Notes: generated by a model not told the origin, from the letters alone. DNA of 21,719 bases from Caryophanales bacterium UBA5603 (GCA_002424815.1 DILB01000013.1:1-21719), one strand, 5' to 3'. Shown: positions 7,608 through 15,311, counted from the stretch's first letter. Made by a program: numbers and translations.

Positions 7608-9731
7608 TTATTTTTTGATTGCTTCGAGTAAAACTTTTCTAGATAAATCGACGCGACCTTTTTCATCGACACCGATGACTTTGACAGCGATGATGTCCCC
7701 AAGTTTAACGACATCTTCTACATTTGCAACACGTTCTTTTGCAAGTTGAGAAATATGACATAATCCATCTTGCCCTTGCCAAAGTTCAACAAATGCACCA
7801 AACTTTTCGATTCTAACGACCTTACCATTATAGATTTCGCCAACTTCAACTTTGCGAATGATATCTTCAATCATTTTCATCGCTTGGTTGATAAAGAACA
7901 TATCTGTGTGCATTAAAATAACTCTTCCATCTTGTTCAATGTCAATCTTGACATTATTGCATTTTTCGATGATAGCTGAGATTGTTTTTCCGCCCGAACC
8001 AATGACATCACGAATTTGATCGGGATTAATTCTCATCATTTTAACCTTTGGCGCATACTTACTTAATTCTTCACGATGAGAAGAAATTACGGAATTCATA
8101 GTATCAAGAATCTGTAGGCGAGCTATTTTTGCTTGCGTCAAAGCTTCACCTAAAATTTGACGGCTGATGCCAGATATTTTAATATCCATTTGCAATGCTG
8201 TGATACCATCTTTTGTACCAGCAACTTTGAAATCCATATCGCCAAAGTGATCTTCTAAACCTTGAATATCCGTTAAAATAGTATAATAATCGTCTTTTTT
8301 TACAAGTCCCATTGCAATTCCAGCGACGGGTGCTTTGATGGGAACCCCTGCGGCCATTAAACTCAATGATCCAGCACAAATCGTTGCTTGTGAAGAAGAA
8401 CCATTCGATTCTAAGACTTCACCCACAACACGAATGGTGTAAGGAAATTCATCTTCTGTAGGAATTACTTGGAGCAATGCTCTTTCTCCTAAAGCGCCAT
8501 GACCTATCTCACGACGTCCCGGTGACATGTATCTTCCGGTTGAACCTACGGAGAATTGAGGGAAATTATAGTGTAACATGAAGCGTTTCCCCTCTTCAAG
8601 GTTAACACCATCGATAATTTGAGCTTCGCCAAGAGCACCGAGTGTAGTGACTCCAAGAACTTGTGTTTGCCCACGTGTAAATAACGCAGAACCGTGGGTT
8701 CTTTCAAATAAATCAATTTCAGCCGCAAGCGGACGTATTTCGTCTGTCTTACGACCATCCGGACGAATTTTATCGACCGTTATCAATCTTCTGACTTCGT
8801 TGACTTGAATTTCTTCTAAGACACGTTTGACATAATTAATTTGTATGTTAACCTCATCTTTATCAAGGCCAGATGCTTTAAAGCGTCCTTCCATGATTCC
8901 GATTATTTCTTCTTCAATAGCACGAATAGCGTCGCCTCTTGCTAATTTTTCATGAATAGAGATTGATTTAACAATTCTACCTGCTTCGAGTTCATAAACC
9001 GTTTTTAAAATATCTTCTGGTACATTATCAATTTCAACTTCAATGACGGGTTTACCATATTGAGCAATTATTTCTTCTTGTAAGGAGACTAATTCTTTAA
9101 TTTTTTCGTGAGCAAACATGATAGCATCTAACATATCTTCTTCATTAATTTGTTTTGCGCCAGCTTCAACCATATTGACTGCATCTTTTGTACCCGCAAC
9201 GGTTAAATCAAGGTCAGAAACAAGAAGTTGCTCCATGGATGGATTACAAATCAATTGACCATCAATTCTACCAACAACGACACCCGCTACAGGACCTTTG
9301 AAAGGAACTCCCCCTAAGCCAAGTGCTAAACTTGATCCAAATAAAGCGACCATTTCAGGAGCATAATCAGGATTTGTCGATAAAACTGTGTTTATAATTT
9401 GAACTTCATAACGGAAGAAATCATCAAATAATGGACGAATTGGACGATCGATTGCTCTCGCTGCCAAAGTCTCATGTTCAGATGGACGTCCTTCACGGCG
9501 TAAAAATCCACCGGGGATTTTACCAGCCGAATACAGTTTTTCTTGATACAGAACCATCAATGGAAAGAAATCTTGTGTGGATGGTTTGTCACCAATCACG
9601 GCAACAGATAATACTGCTGTGTCCGCATACCGGATTAAAGCTGCTCCGGTTGCCTGTTTTGCGAGTTGACCAATTTCAATAACTAATTTGGCTCCTGCAA
9701 ATTCTCTTTCAAATACTACTTTTTCACTCAT
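7608..9731 (-). CDS. pnp: Polyribonucleotide nucleotidyltransferase (PNPase)
   Basis: 3'-to-5' phosphorolytic exoribonuclease that degrades mRNA and can add tails; it works as a trimer and in the degradosome-like complex. It has 707 residues from the chosen start, normal for the family. Two RNase PH domains are present, including FLRREGRPSEHE in the first and GRREIGHGALGERAL, SNGSSSQA and the metal-site GDMDFKVAGT in the second. A KH domain (GSGG at about 578-581) and an S1 RNA-binding domain (about 631-700) follow. The frame stays open 42 codons upstream, but MSEKVVFERE matches PNPase N-termini and has GGGAGAAGAGGGT before it, so ATG 9731 is used. The rpsO-pnp order is the common bacterial one. 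A short perfect hairpin in the leader may take part in control. Confidence 0.97.
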   Translation of the reverse strand: MSEKVVFEREFAGAKLVIEIGQLAKQATGAALIRYADTAVLSVAVIGDKPSTQDFFPLMVLYQEKLYSAGKIPGGFLRREGRPSEHETLAARAIDRPIRPLFDDFFRYEVQIINTVLSTNPDYAPEMVALFGSSLALGLGGVPFKGPVAGVVVGRIDGQLICNPSMEQLLVSDLDLTVAGTKDAVNMVEAGAKQINEEDMLDAIMFAHEKIKELVSLQEEIIAQYGKPVIEVEIDNVPEDILKTVYELEAGRIVKSISIHEKLARGDAIRAIEEEIIGIMEGRFKASGLDKDEVNIQINYVKRVLEEIQVNEVRRLITVDKIRPDGRKTDEIRPLAAEIDLFERTHGSALFTRGQTQVLGVTTLGALGEAQIIDGVNLEEGKRFMLHYNFPQFSVGSTGRYMSPGRREIGHGALGERALLQVIPTEDEFPYTIRVVGEVLESNGSSSQATICAGSLSLMAAGVPIKAPVAGIAMGLVKKDDYYTILTDIQGLEDHFGDMDFKVAGTKDGITALQMDIKISGISRQILGEALTQAKIARLQILDTMNSVISSHREELSKYAPKVKMMRINPDQIRDVIGSGGKTISAIIEKCNNVKIDIEQDGRVILMHTDMFFINQAMKMIEDIIRKVEVGEIYNGKVVRIEKFGAFVELWQGQDGLCHISQLAKERVANVEDVVKLGDIIAVKVIGVDEKGRVDLSRKVLLEAIKK

Positions 9732-9751
9732 TTTATACCCTCTTCTCCCTA

Positions 9752-9770
9752 CCAAATATCCCATATTTGG
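9752..9770 (-). promoter_or_regulatory. Hairpin in the pnp leader
   Basis: CCAAATAT / ATATTTGG with a 3-base loop, a perfect 8-bp stem ending 20 bases before the pnp ATG and just upstream of its ribosome site. By analogy with pnp leaders that are cut in a hairpin for autoregulation, it may control pnp mRNA stability or translation. That role is inferred. Confidence 0.45.
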
Positions 9771-9776
9771 CTTCTC

Positions 9777-9806
9777 ATAAATCTTATTTTCGTCACTTTT
9801 TATTTC
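9777..9806 (-). promoter_or_regulatory. Weak candidate promoter for pnp
   Basis: TTAGAA, a 17-base spacer and TAAGAT lie on the minus strand between the rpsO terminator and the pnp hairpin. The match to consensus is moderate only; readthrough from rpsO is the alternative source of pnp mRNA. Confidence 0.3.
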
Positions 9807-9819
9807 TAAAAAATGATTT

Positions 9820-9854
9820 GGACAAATAATAAGCACCCAAACTGCTTTGGGTGC
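9820..9854 (-). terminator. Hairpin terminator after rpsO, probably leaky
   Basis: GCACCCAAA / TTTGGGTGC form a perfect 9-bp stem with a 4-base loop (9833-9854), 11 bases after the rpsO stop. The following tract TTATTATTTG is interrupted, so partial readthrough into pnp is likely, as at the E. coli rpsO-pnp junction. Confidence 0.75.
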
Positions 9855-9865
9855 CAAGTTTCAAA

Positions 9866-10135
9866 TTATCGACGTAATCCGAGTTTTCCGATGCAAGCTT
9901 TATAACGATCTTCTGAAATTGATTCCAAATACTTAAGCAAGCTCTTTCTGTTTCCAACTTTCATTAATAGACCACGTTTGGAATGGAAGTCGTGTTTATG
10001 AATTTGCAAGTGTGCGTTGAGAAGATTGATTTCTTCGGTCAATAAGGCAATTTGGATTTCAGGTGATCCTGTGTCGCCTTCTTTGAATTGAAACTCTTTA
10101 ACGATTTCAGCTGTTCTTTCTTTACTTAATGCCAT
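9866..10135 (-). CDS. rpsO: 30S ribosomal protein S15
   Basis: Primary 16S rRNA-binding protein of the small subunit platform. It has 89 residues, exactly the usual length, with the conserved blocks TGSPEIQIALLT (22-33) and HDFHSKRGLL (about 48-57) and a C-terminal GLRR. Strong ribosome site AGGAGGA upstream of the ATG. The promoter at 10221-10249 is near consensus, and the leader of about 79 bases contains a bipartite stem that may be an S15 autoregulatory site. It is followed by pnp. Confidence 0.98.
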   Translation of the reverse strand: MALSKERTAEIVKEFQFKEGDTGSPEIQIALLTEEINLLNAHLQIHKHDFHSKRGLLMKVGNRKSLLKYLESISEDRYKACIGKLGLRR

Positions 10136-10163
10136 TTTTAAATCCTCCTAAGTTTTTGTCTTA

Positions 10164-10210
10164 CCCAGATCCGAAGCATCGTTGGAGTCTTCGAGTGTTT
10201 CAGGTTTGGG
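10164..10210 (-). promoter_or_regulatory. Structured rpsO leader, candidate S15 autoregulatory element
   Basis: In the leader RNA CCCAAA pairs with TCTGGG (one mismatch) and TCGAAG pairs with CTTCGG inside it, separated by a 10-base bulge on the 5' side. The structure ends about 29 bases before the rpsO ATG. S15 represses its own mRNA in several bacterial groups through differing leader folds, so the role is plausible but inferred. Confidence 0.45.
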
Positions 10211-10220
10211 CGCGATGATT

Positions 10221-10249
10221 ATTATAACATAATAGAGCTGTATATGCAA
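10221..10249 (-). promoter_or_regulatory. Strong sigma-A-type promoter of rpsO
   Basis: TTGCAT (10249-10244), an exact 17-base spacer and TATAAT (10226-10221), with a TGT extension before the -10. The predicted start is near 10214. The -35 touches the 16-bp palindrome at 10249-10264. Confidence 0.85.
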
Positions 10250-10264
10250 GCAATAATTATTGCT
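10249..10264. repeat. Perfect 16-bp palindrome between the nuclease gene and rpsO promoter
   Basis: AGCAATAATTATTGCT is a perfect inverted repeat that overlaps the TAG stop of the DUF2779 gene on one side and the first base of the rpsO -35 on the other. It could fold into a 6-bp hairpin at the end of the nuclease mRNA, but on that strand no T-run follows, so it is not a typical terminator. Confidence 0.5.
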
Positions 10265-12080
10265 AGTTTTTTGATTTCAAAACTTCCAGTATCAGATACA
10301 TCGCATAGGTATCCATCTGACAATAGTCATAAAGATTATCTATCGTTTGTTTTCTTTCAATTTCATCCATTTTTGACAAACGAGCATAATGGATATAAGC
10401 AGATTCACCATTATTAATCACTAGATGATTATAATTAACTCCGCATAAGGCAGGAAGTACTTTTTTTAAAGAGTAAGATCCATCCAAGGAAGGCGCATAA
10501 AAATTATAGGTGTCAATTTCATCTTTTGAAAAACCTTGTCTCTGATAGAAAGCAGGATTATTTTTAATGACTTTATATAAATCAAACAATCTTGAAGATA
10601 AATCAAGCAACCTTTGGGCATAAATCGGAAATAGTGAAGCCAATTCTTGTAATCGATTTTTTTCAAAAGTCTGGTTATAAACGACAATCGAACCGTTGTC
10701 TTCAGGAATCGCTTCTAATAATGCTTGAATTAGTTCCAGACGATGGTCTCTATCGTCTTGTGACAAGAATTGTCGATGCGTGTGTGGATTGTCAAGATCA
10801 ATCGGTTTTTGATCCGTTTGAATGTGGAGTGAAAACTGAAAAACACTTTGCTGATAAGCAGACTCACCCTTAAAACGTGGTAGAATCGAAGGATAAGCTT
10901 CAAAATCTAAATAATAAATTGGGTATCGAAGTGTAGATAAATAGGCGTTTATCTTTGTTTTATTAAAATAAGTATACTCATTTTCAATACAATATCGTTG
11001 CATTAAATTTTTTTCTCGATGTAGCCAAGATATAGGGATATCCTGCATACTTACCATTCCGTCATTTATTAAATCATATGTATCATGAATTATTTCTTGA
11101 GAAGGCGTTTTTTCAACAAAACCTTGATGTTGGAAAAAATAATGAAGGATTGAATGTTCTTCGGGAAGGTGCGAAAAGCAATAATCAACGAACTGACATT
11201 CAAATGACTGATTTTTGCAACATTCATTTTTAACGAGGAGACATCGCGAATCATCATCAAGTTCGATATGATTAATCATTCGATACAAATCAATTTCTAT
11301 TTGGGGTTGCATTTTTTCAACCAAATAAGTCATATCAAAATAAGAAAGCATATCTGCCGCGTAAATTGGCCCAAAAGCATCCTTTTGACCATCATAGACG
11401 TACTGATGATTTACCACAGATAATATGTGTTTTTGATCCTTATTAGGATATATTTTATTAAGGATAAAAGCTTTAAAAGCTAAATGATAAATGTGTCGAC
11501 CTAAAGAATAATGTCTATCTAGTAACTTGCGAAATTTATCTTCATAATTGCTTTTAGTTGCCATCAATTCTGACTCATGTTCGGGATGAAAAATGCCATC
11601 TAAATCTGGCGAAAAAAAAGTTCTACGATTTTTATCGAAGGTGAATTTTAAATTGCGAAATTCTTTATCTGTGATGGGTAAAATCGTCATTGAAAGCAGA
11701 TAATTTGCTTCTTCAGAAAAAAAATCAAGTCTCGATGAAATCGTAATTTCTGGGGTGAAAGAAAAAGAAATCACTTTTTTTTCGTGTATTTCTGCAGATC
11801 CAAAGACAATCTGCAAATTTTGTCTCGCAACCTCATGGAGCTGATCAAGCGCCAAATTCATTAACTCTTTTGAGGCTGAAGTTGAATCTATCCTTACAGT
11901 TTCATCATCATCGGGTTCAATTGATTTTTCGTAACTTGCAAGACCACTAATATAGAGCATTTCTTGAAATTTATCATCAACAATCTGCTTCTCATATCGT
12001 CTTTCCTGGCTCACCCTGTCAAGAGGAGCATAGCGTCTGCAACGGATATAATTTAACAAATCAATCGTCGTAACAATCAT
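10263..12080 (-). CDS. DUF2779-type protein: Cas4-like N-terminal part and DEDD-type exonuclease part
   Basis: Predicted nuclease of 605 residues; cellular role unknown. The C-terminal third matches DUF2779 as I know it: YYLDFEAYPS with Asp392 and Glu394, VVYNQTFEKNRL with Glu473, and YCQMDTYAM with Asp590, an arrangement like the acidic residues of RNase H-fold DEDD exonucleases. Upstream are an early cysteine (C14 in YIRCRRY) and a late cluster C280, C287, C288, C295, C301, ending ECQFVDYC. One N-terminal plus three C-terminal cysteines is the layout that holds a 4Fe-4S cluster in Cas4/AddB-type nucleases. The PD-(D/E)xK active site itself is not obvious to me. The ATG follows GGAGA. It is a single-gene unit with its own promoter. 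No CRISPR, toxin or restriction genes are nearby, so a repair or nucleic-acid turnover role is more likely than defence. Confidence 0.85.
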   Translation of the reverse strand: MIVTTIDLLNYIRCRRYAPLDRVSQERRYEKQIVDDKFQEMLYISGLASYEKSIEPDDDETVRIDSTSASKELMNLALDQLHEVARQNLQIVFGSAEIHEKKVISFSFTPEITISSRLDFFSEEANYLLSMTILPITDKEFRNLKFTFDKNRRTFFSPDLDGIFHPEHESELMATKSNYEDKFRKLLDRHYSLGRHIYHLAFKAFILNKIYPNKDQKHILSVVNHQYVYDGQKDAFGPIYAADMLSYFDMTYLVEKMQPQIEIDLYRMINHIELDDDSRCLLVKNECCKNQSFECQFVDYCFSHLPEEHSILHYFFQHQGFVEKTPSQEIIHDTYDLINDGMVSMQDIPISWLHREKNLMQRYCIENEYTYFNKTKINAYLSTLRYPIYYLDFEAYPSILPRFKGESAYQQSVFQFSLHIQTDQKPIDLDNPHTHRQFLSQDDRDHRLELIQALLEAIPEDNGSIVVYNQTFEKNRLQELASLFPIYAQRLLDLSSRLFDLYKVIKNNPAFYQRQGFSKDEIDTYNFYAPSLDGSYSLKKVLPALCGVNYNHLVINNGESAYIHYARLSKMDEIERKQTIDNLYDYCQMDTYAMYLILEVLKSKN

Positions 12081-12117
12081 GATTGTCTCCTTCGAAAAGA
12101 GTTTGTTTTACAATATT

Positions 12118-12126
12118 ATTATACCA
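12118..12126 (-). promoter_or_regulatory. Extended -10 promoter of the DUF2779 gene
   Basis: TGGTATAAT on the minus strand, giving a start near 12111 and a leader of about 30 bases. No good -35 is present, which is usual with a TGn extension. Confidence 0.6.
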
Positions 12127-12151
12127 TAATTATAATATTTATAGGTTAATT

Positions 12152-12175
12152 AAAAAAACTCCTAATAAGGAGTTT
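12152..12175 (-). terminator. Intrinsic terminator after the Nudix gene, overlapping its stop
   Basis: AAACTCCT / AGGAGTTT form a perfect 8-bp stem with a 4-base loop, followed by seven T on the minus strand. The upstream arm shares two bases with the TAA stop codon. Confidence 0.9.
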
Positions 12176-12653
12176 ATAAACTATTCAATAGTCCAATGAG
12201 TTCGCGTTGATGGATATTTTGACCATAGGGATGTCTTGTTGGTGCCGTTTCAAGAATTTCTAAAAAAGCATAAAGTTCAATCCAAACTGGTGTTAATCCG
12301 GATGAAATTTCCTCTTCAGTCAATGTAACTGAACATTGGTTAGAATCGGTTAATTCACATTTAAAAAAATGCGTTTCCCAGGTAGATTCAGGATAATATT
12401 CCATGATAATGATGGATTCAGAGAGAACTATTACTTGATATCCAGTTTCTTCTAACACTTCTCTTTTAAGTCCAATCTCCAACGTTTCGTGCTTTTCAAT
12501 GCCACCCCCGGGAAGATTATAATGGTCGGTTGATAAAAAATGGACTGCCAAAACTTTTCCTTCATTGACAACAACACATCTGGCCGTTATTTTATGCTGC
12601 GTTTTATTGATTTGAGATCGATCAATACCATCACCAAAGATTTCAATTCGCAT
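12174..12653 (-). CDS. Nudix hydrolase
   Basis: Hydrolyses a nucleoside diphosphate linked to another group, using Mg2+; the substrate cannot be told from sequence. It has 159 residues, with a complete Nudix box G50-x5-E56-x7-REVLEETG (64-71) and a typical preceding strand (VVNEGKVLAV). The frame is open 15 codons further upstream, but ATG 12653 has GGAGG at the right distance and gives a normal N-terminus. It overlaps the end of the YczE-like gene by 11 bases, so translation is probably coupled, and it is the last gene of the unit that begins with the interrupted hydrolase. It could be a house-cleaning enzyme or could serve the neighbouring redox protein by acting on NADH or FAD; the latter is speculation. 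Confidence 0.92.
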   Translation of the reverse strand: MRIEIFGDGIDRSQINKTQHKITARCVVVNEGKVLAVHFLSTDHYNLPGGGIEKHETLEIGLKREVLEETGYQVIVLSESIIIMEYYPESTWETHFFKCELTDSNQCSVTLTEEEISSGLTPVWIELYAFLEILETAPTRHPYGQNIHQRELIGLLNSL

Positions 12654-13290
12654 CGATAGCCTCCAAGATTCTAAAAATCGGTTTTTTAAATAAATCAATC
12701 ATTTTCCCAATGCCTAAAGCAAAAATAATTGTTGTAACACCAATAAAAAAATGCTGTTCATAATGACTGAAGATTAACCCAGCTATTACCGCTAGGAACA
12801 AGGCTAATAATTCACCAATTAATTTACCTTTGCCATATGTCGATTTTAAAGCAACACCAATACCATAACATAATTCATCGAGTGCCGGTAATGGGTAATT
12901 GCAGTAGACGACAAAGTTTAAACCAATCGAACATACAATCATAGCAGTTAATAAATACACTAGATTCCAAATCAAATTTGCATTTTCAACACTCGGAATA
13001 ATCAAAAGTAACATGTCTATAATGGCTCCTATATAAAAACTAATCACTAAAGGGAACAACATCCAAAGACTAAATCGTTTTTTTTGAATTAAATAAGCAA
13101 TCGGAATCAGTATTAAAGCAATTATCGGATTCAGATATTTATATTCCAAAGGAATACCTTCATAAAGGTTTCGATAGAATGCATCCCAACTACTCATACC
13201 AAGGTTTGTTTTTTGAATCAAAGTAACACATACAGCTAGAAGTCCAAGTCCAATTAAGTAAATCAAACTTTTGCGAAAAGTTAATTTCAT
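12643..13290 (-). CDS. YczE/YitT-like integral membrane protein
   Basis: Membrane protein of 215 residues with about six hydrophobic segments (roughly 8-26, 52-69, 76-98, 106-129, 156-174, 181-199). The motif TNLGMSSWDAF (28-38) after the first segment, and PALDELCYGIG (135-145) in the second half, echo each other and match the YczE-like family, whose repeats read xNLGxxPWD. The transported substrate or function is unknown. The ATG overlaps the TGA of the GltD-like gene by 3 bases (ATGA) and has AAAGGA upstream, so the two proteins are made together. The charged tail (about 200-215) is predicted cytosolic. Family assignment is from motifs only. Confidence 0.8.
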   Translation of the reverse strand: MKLTFRKSLIYLIGLGLLAVCVTLIQKTNLGMSSWDAFYRNLYEGIPLEYKYLNPIIALILIPIAYLIQKKRFSLWMLFPLVISFYIGAIIDMLLLIIPSVENANLIWNLVYLLTAMIVCSIGLNFVVYCNYPLPALDELCYGIGVALKSTYGKGKLIGELLALFLAVIAGLIFSHYEQHFFIGVTTIIFALGIGKMIDLFKKPIFRILEAIDAN

Positions 13291-14522
13291 GTAGTCCTTT
13301 CTGCAATGAATTTGGCAACTTCTAGTCCCGTAACCATTGCATCGACGATGCGTTTATTTTTGTTAATCCGATCTCCTCCGACAAAAACATGAGGAAGGCT
13401 GGTTGAATAAGGCGAAATATTGGGTAATAACTTAATGCCTGTGTCATGAAATAAAATGTCGCTTGTTTTTTGTCCCGTAGCGAAAATGAGGTCATCAACA
13501 CAAAATGAAGATTCAATTCCTGGTAAATTTTCAACTAAATCTCTTCCACCATCTTCGGACTTAATTAGGCAAGTTTTTTCACAGTCAAGATATTTCTGTT
13601 TATTTCTCAACTGAAAAGCAATCGGCCCCATTAATTCATGAATGATTACACCTTCTTGAACAGCAGCTTCTATTTCTGATTTAGCAGCTGGAGCATCAAT
13701 GATTGTACGTCGATAAATGATATGAACATCTTTGCCAATTCTTTTTAATGTTCTAGCCATATCAATAGCGACATTTCCCAATCCGATGATGTAGATTCGG
13801 TGACCTAACATCGTTCTTAGATCATTACTGTTGTAGAGGGTTCTGTTCAATAAATCCTGAGCATAATAAACGTTTAACCCCTCAATATGAATATCGACGT
13901 TAGCAGGTAATCCTAAACCGTCTGCAATAAAAATCGAATCATATTGCAACACAAGATCTTGTAAAAACAAATCTTTACCAACATACGTATGGTATCTAGT
14001 TTTTATTTGAACTGCTTCAAATTTATGAATGATGTCCTTAAGTATTTTCTTATCAAATCGAAATTCTGGGACTAAATTATAGACCGTTCCCCCGAGTGAT
14101 TCATTCGCATCAATGGCTTCAACTTGATATCCAAATTCTGCCATTTTTAATGCATTTGCGATTCCGGCTGGTCCAAGACCAATCACAAGGTGTTTTTTAT
14201 TGATTTTTTTTGAAGGATAGTCAACATAATTTTTAAATAATTCTGCAATTCCCGATTCAATAAAACCTATTTTAACTGGTTTGTGTATTTTGTTAAGAGT
14301 ACAGGCGCCTTCACACATATTTTCATTTTGACATAAAGCCCCACATAATTCAGGCAGATTAGAAGTCTTATGCCAAAGCGTTCGCGCTTCTTCCCAGGCT
14401 CCATTTTTAACAAGTTTCATAAAATTCGGTATGTCATTTTGAGCAGGGCAAGCATAAACGCAGGGTTTATGTTTACAATCTAAACAACGAAGTGCTTCTG
14501 CTTGAAGTGTTTTTTTATCCAT
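13287..14522 (-). CDS. GltD-like Fe-S/FAD NAD(P)H oxidoreductase
   Basis: Electron-transfer flavoprotein of the glutamate synthase small-subunit/NfnB/dihydropyrimidine dehydrogenase-domain family, 411 residues. The N-terminal domain carries eight cysteines in two sets (C13, C16, C21, C25 and C60, C64, C70, C74), expected to bind two 4Fe-4S clusters. FAD-binding GLGPAG is at 115-120 and the NAD(P)-binding GLGNVA at 247-252, with YRR at 270-272 as in NADPH-preferring members. IFATGQ (346-351) and VFVGGD (379-384) are the usual FAD-domain ends. It is shorter than GltD (about 480) and has no large synthase subunit or other catalytic partner next to it, so the electron acceptor is unknown. Strong AGGAGGA site before the ATG. 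It should not be called glutamate synthase without a partner. Confidence 0.88.
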   Translation of the reverse strand: MDKKTLQAEALRCLDCKHKPCVYACPAQNDIPNFMKLVKNGAWEEARTLWHKTSNLPELCGALCQNENMCEGACTLNKIHKPVKIGFIESGIAELFKNYVDYPSKKINKKHLVIGLGPAGIANALKMAEFGYQVEAIDANESLGGTVYNLVPEFRFDKKILKDIIHKFEAVQIKTRYHTYVGKDLFLQDLVLQYDSIFIADGLGLPANVDIHIEGLNVYYAQDLLNRTLYNSNDLRTMLGHRIYIIGLGNVAIDMARTLKRIGKDVHIIYRRTIIDAPAAKSEIEAAVQEGVIIHELMGPIAFQLRNKQKYLDCEKTCLIKSEDGGRDLVENLPGIESSFCVDDLIFATGQKTSDILFHDTGIKLLPNISPYSTSLPHVFVGGDRINKNKRIVDAMVTGLEVAKFIAERTT

Positions 14523-14558
14523 CGATTATCCTCCTCAATCAAAACATGAAAGACATAA

Positions 14559-15290
14559 TTAAGGGACAATGAATTCAGCAATTTCAGATTCCATCCGAGG
14601 TGTCATCTCGTGACCAACAGGATAGAGAGAAAATTGAATGAATTTATGCCCAAAAGAAATTAGTTTCTGGTAAAACGAATTAGCATTTCGGTAATCAACA
14701 ATCGTATCTAACTCTCCTTCGATAATCAATATCTTTGTTGTTGGAGAGTATGCTAAAGTACTGACAGAGAGACGATCCCACCAGTCATCTAGACTTTTCA
14801 AAAGCACATTTCCCAAAAGTGACAATTTATTGTCATTATAATGTCGCTTTAAATCTGGTGCACCTAAAATTGGGATAAGAAAGTCAATCGAATTGATATA
14901 TTTAGGCATTTGATAAATAATATGTCCACCCATTGAAATCCCTATAAATCAAAGTTTCCCGCTTATTTTTGAATATTTGTTATCATAAAGGTATTGGAGA
15001 TCACTACAGGTATGTTCAATCACTTCAGGCATGGCTAATGCCTTATCAATTTCATTTCCTAATAGATAAGGTTCACTTTTTCGCTCCCCATGACGATATG
15101 CATCGATTGCAACAAATAGATATCCTAATCGAGTGAAAATTAAAGGAAGATTACCAAGATATTTTGGCTCTTTTGAACAGGTATGCCCGTGAACAAAAAA
15201 GAAAGTTCCTTGGATTTCAACATCAATATCAGGGCGATATTCAGTAAAAGGAATATGATTAAACCATCCGTTTTCAGTAATGATTGACAA
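14559..15290 (-). pseudogene. Alpha/beta hydrolase interrupted by one in-frame TGA
   Basis: One continuous frame with a single TGA at 14951-14949. The upstream part (113 residues) has the oxyanion-loop VHGHTCSKE and DAYRHGER; the downstream part, in the same frame, begins FIGISMGG with the nucleophile serine in GxSxG, then the acid residue in GELDTIVDY and the histidine in VGHEMT. The full catalytic triad is therefore present across the stop, about 242 residues in all, as in esterases of the YitV/dienelactone-hydrolase type. The position of the TGA is often Gly in relatives (from memory), so GGA to TGA is a likely change. The start is TTG with GGGTGAG upstream. Genes in the window end in TGA, so it is not read as Trp. 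A true nonsense mutation, readthrough or a sequencing error are all possible. Confidence 0.8.
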
Positions 15291-15311
15291 AGTCTCACCC
15301 CACTCTATTAT

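Noticed and set aside
9732..9857. 42-codon N-terminal extension of PNPase
   Set aside because: It would run through the pnp leader hairpin and into the rpsO terminator region, has no homology to PNPase, and the ATG at 9731 has a good ribosome site.
10263..12080. CRISPR-Cas or anti-phage defence locus around the Cas4-like nuclease
   Set aside because: No repeat array, no cas genes and no other defence gene; neighbours are ribosomal and housekeeping genes.
12654..12698. 15-codon N-terminal extension of the Nudix protein
   Set aside because: It overlaps the YczE-like gene more deeply and spans the GGAGG site used by ATG 12653.
13287..14522. Glutamate synthase small subunit GltD
   Set aside because: Shorter than GltD and no large subunit gene beside it; only the domain type is shared.
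14949..14951. TGA as a sense codon (Trp code 4, or Gly code 25) or selenocysteine
   Set aside because: hemW, the GltD-like gene, ribF and the coiled-coil gene all end in TGA, Trp is written TGG in the codons I checked, and no selenocysteine insertion hairpin was recognised after the codon.
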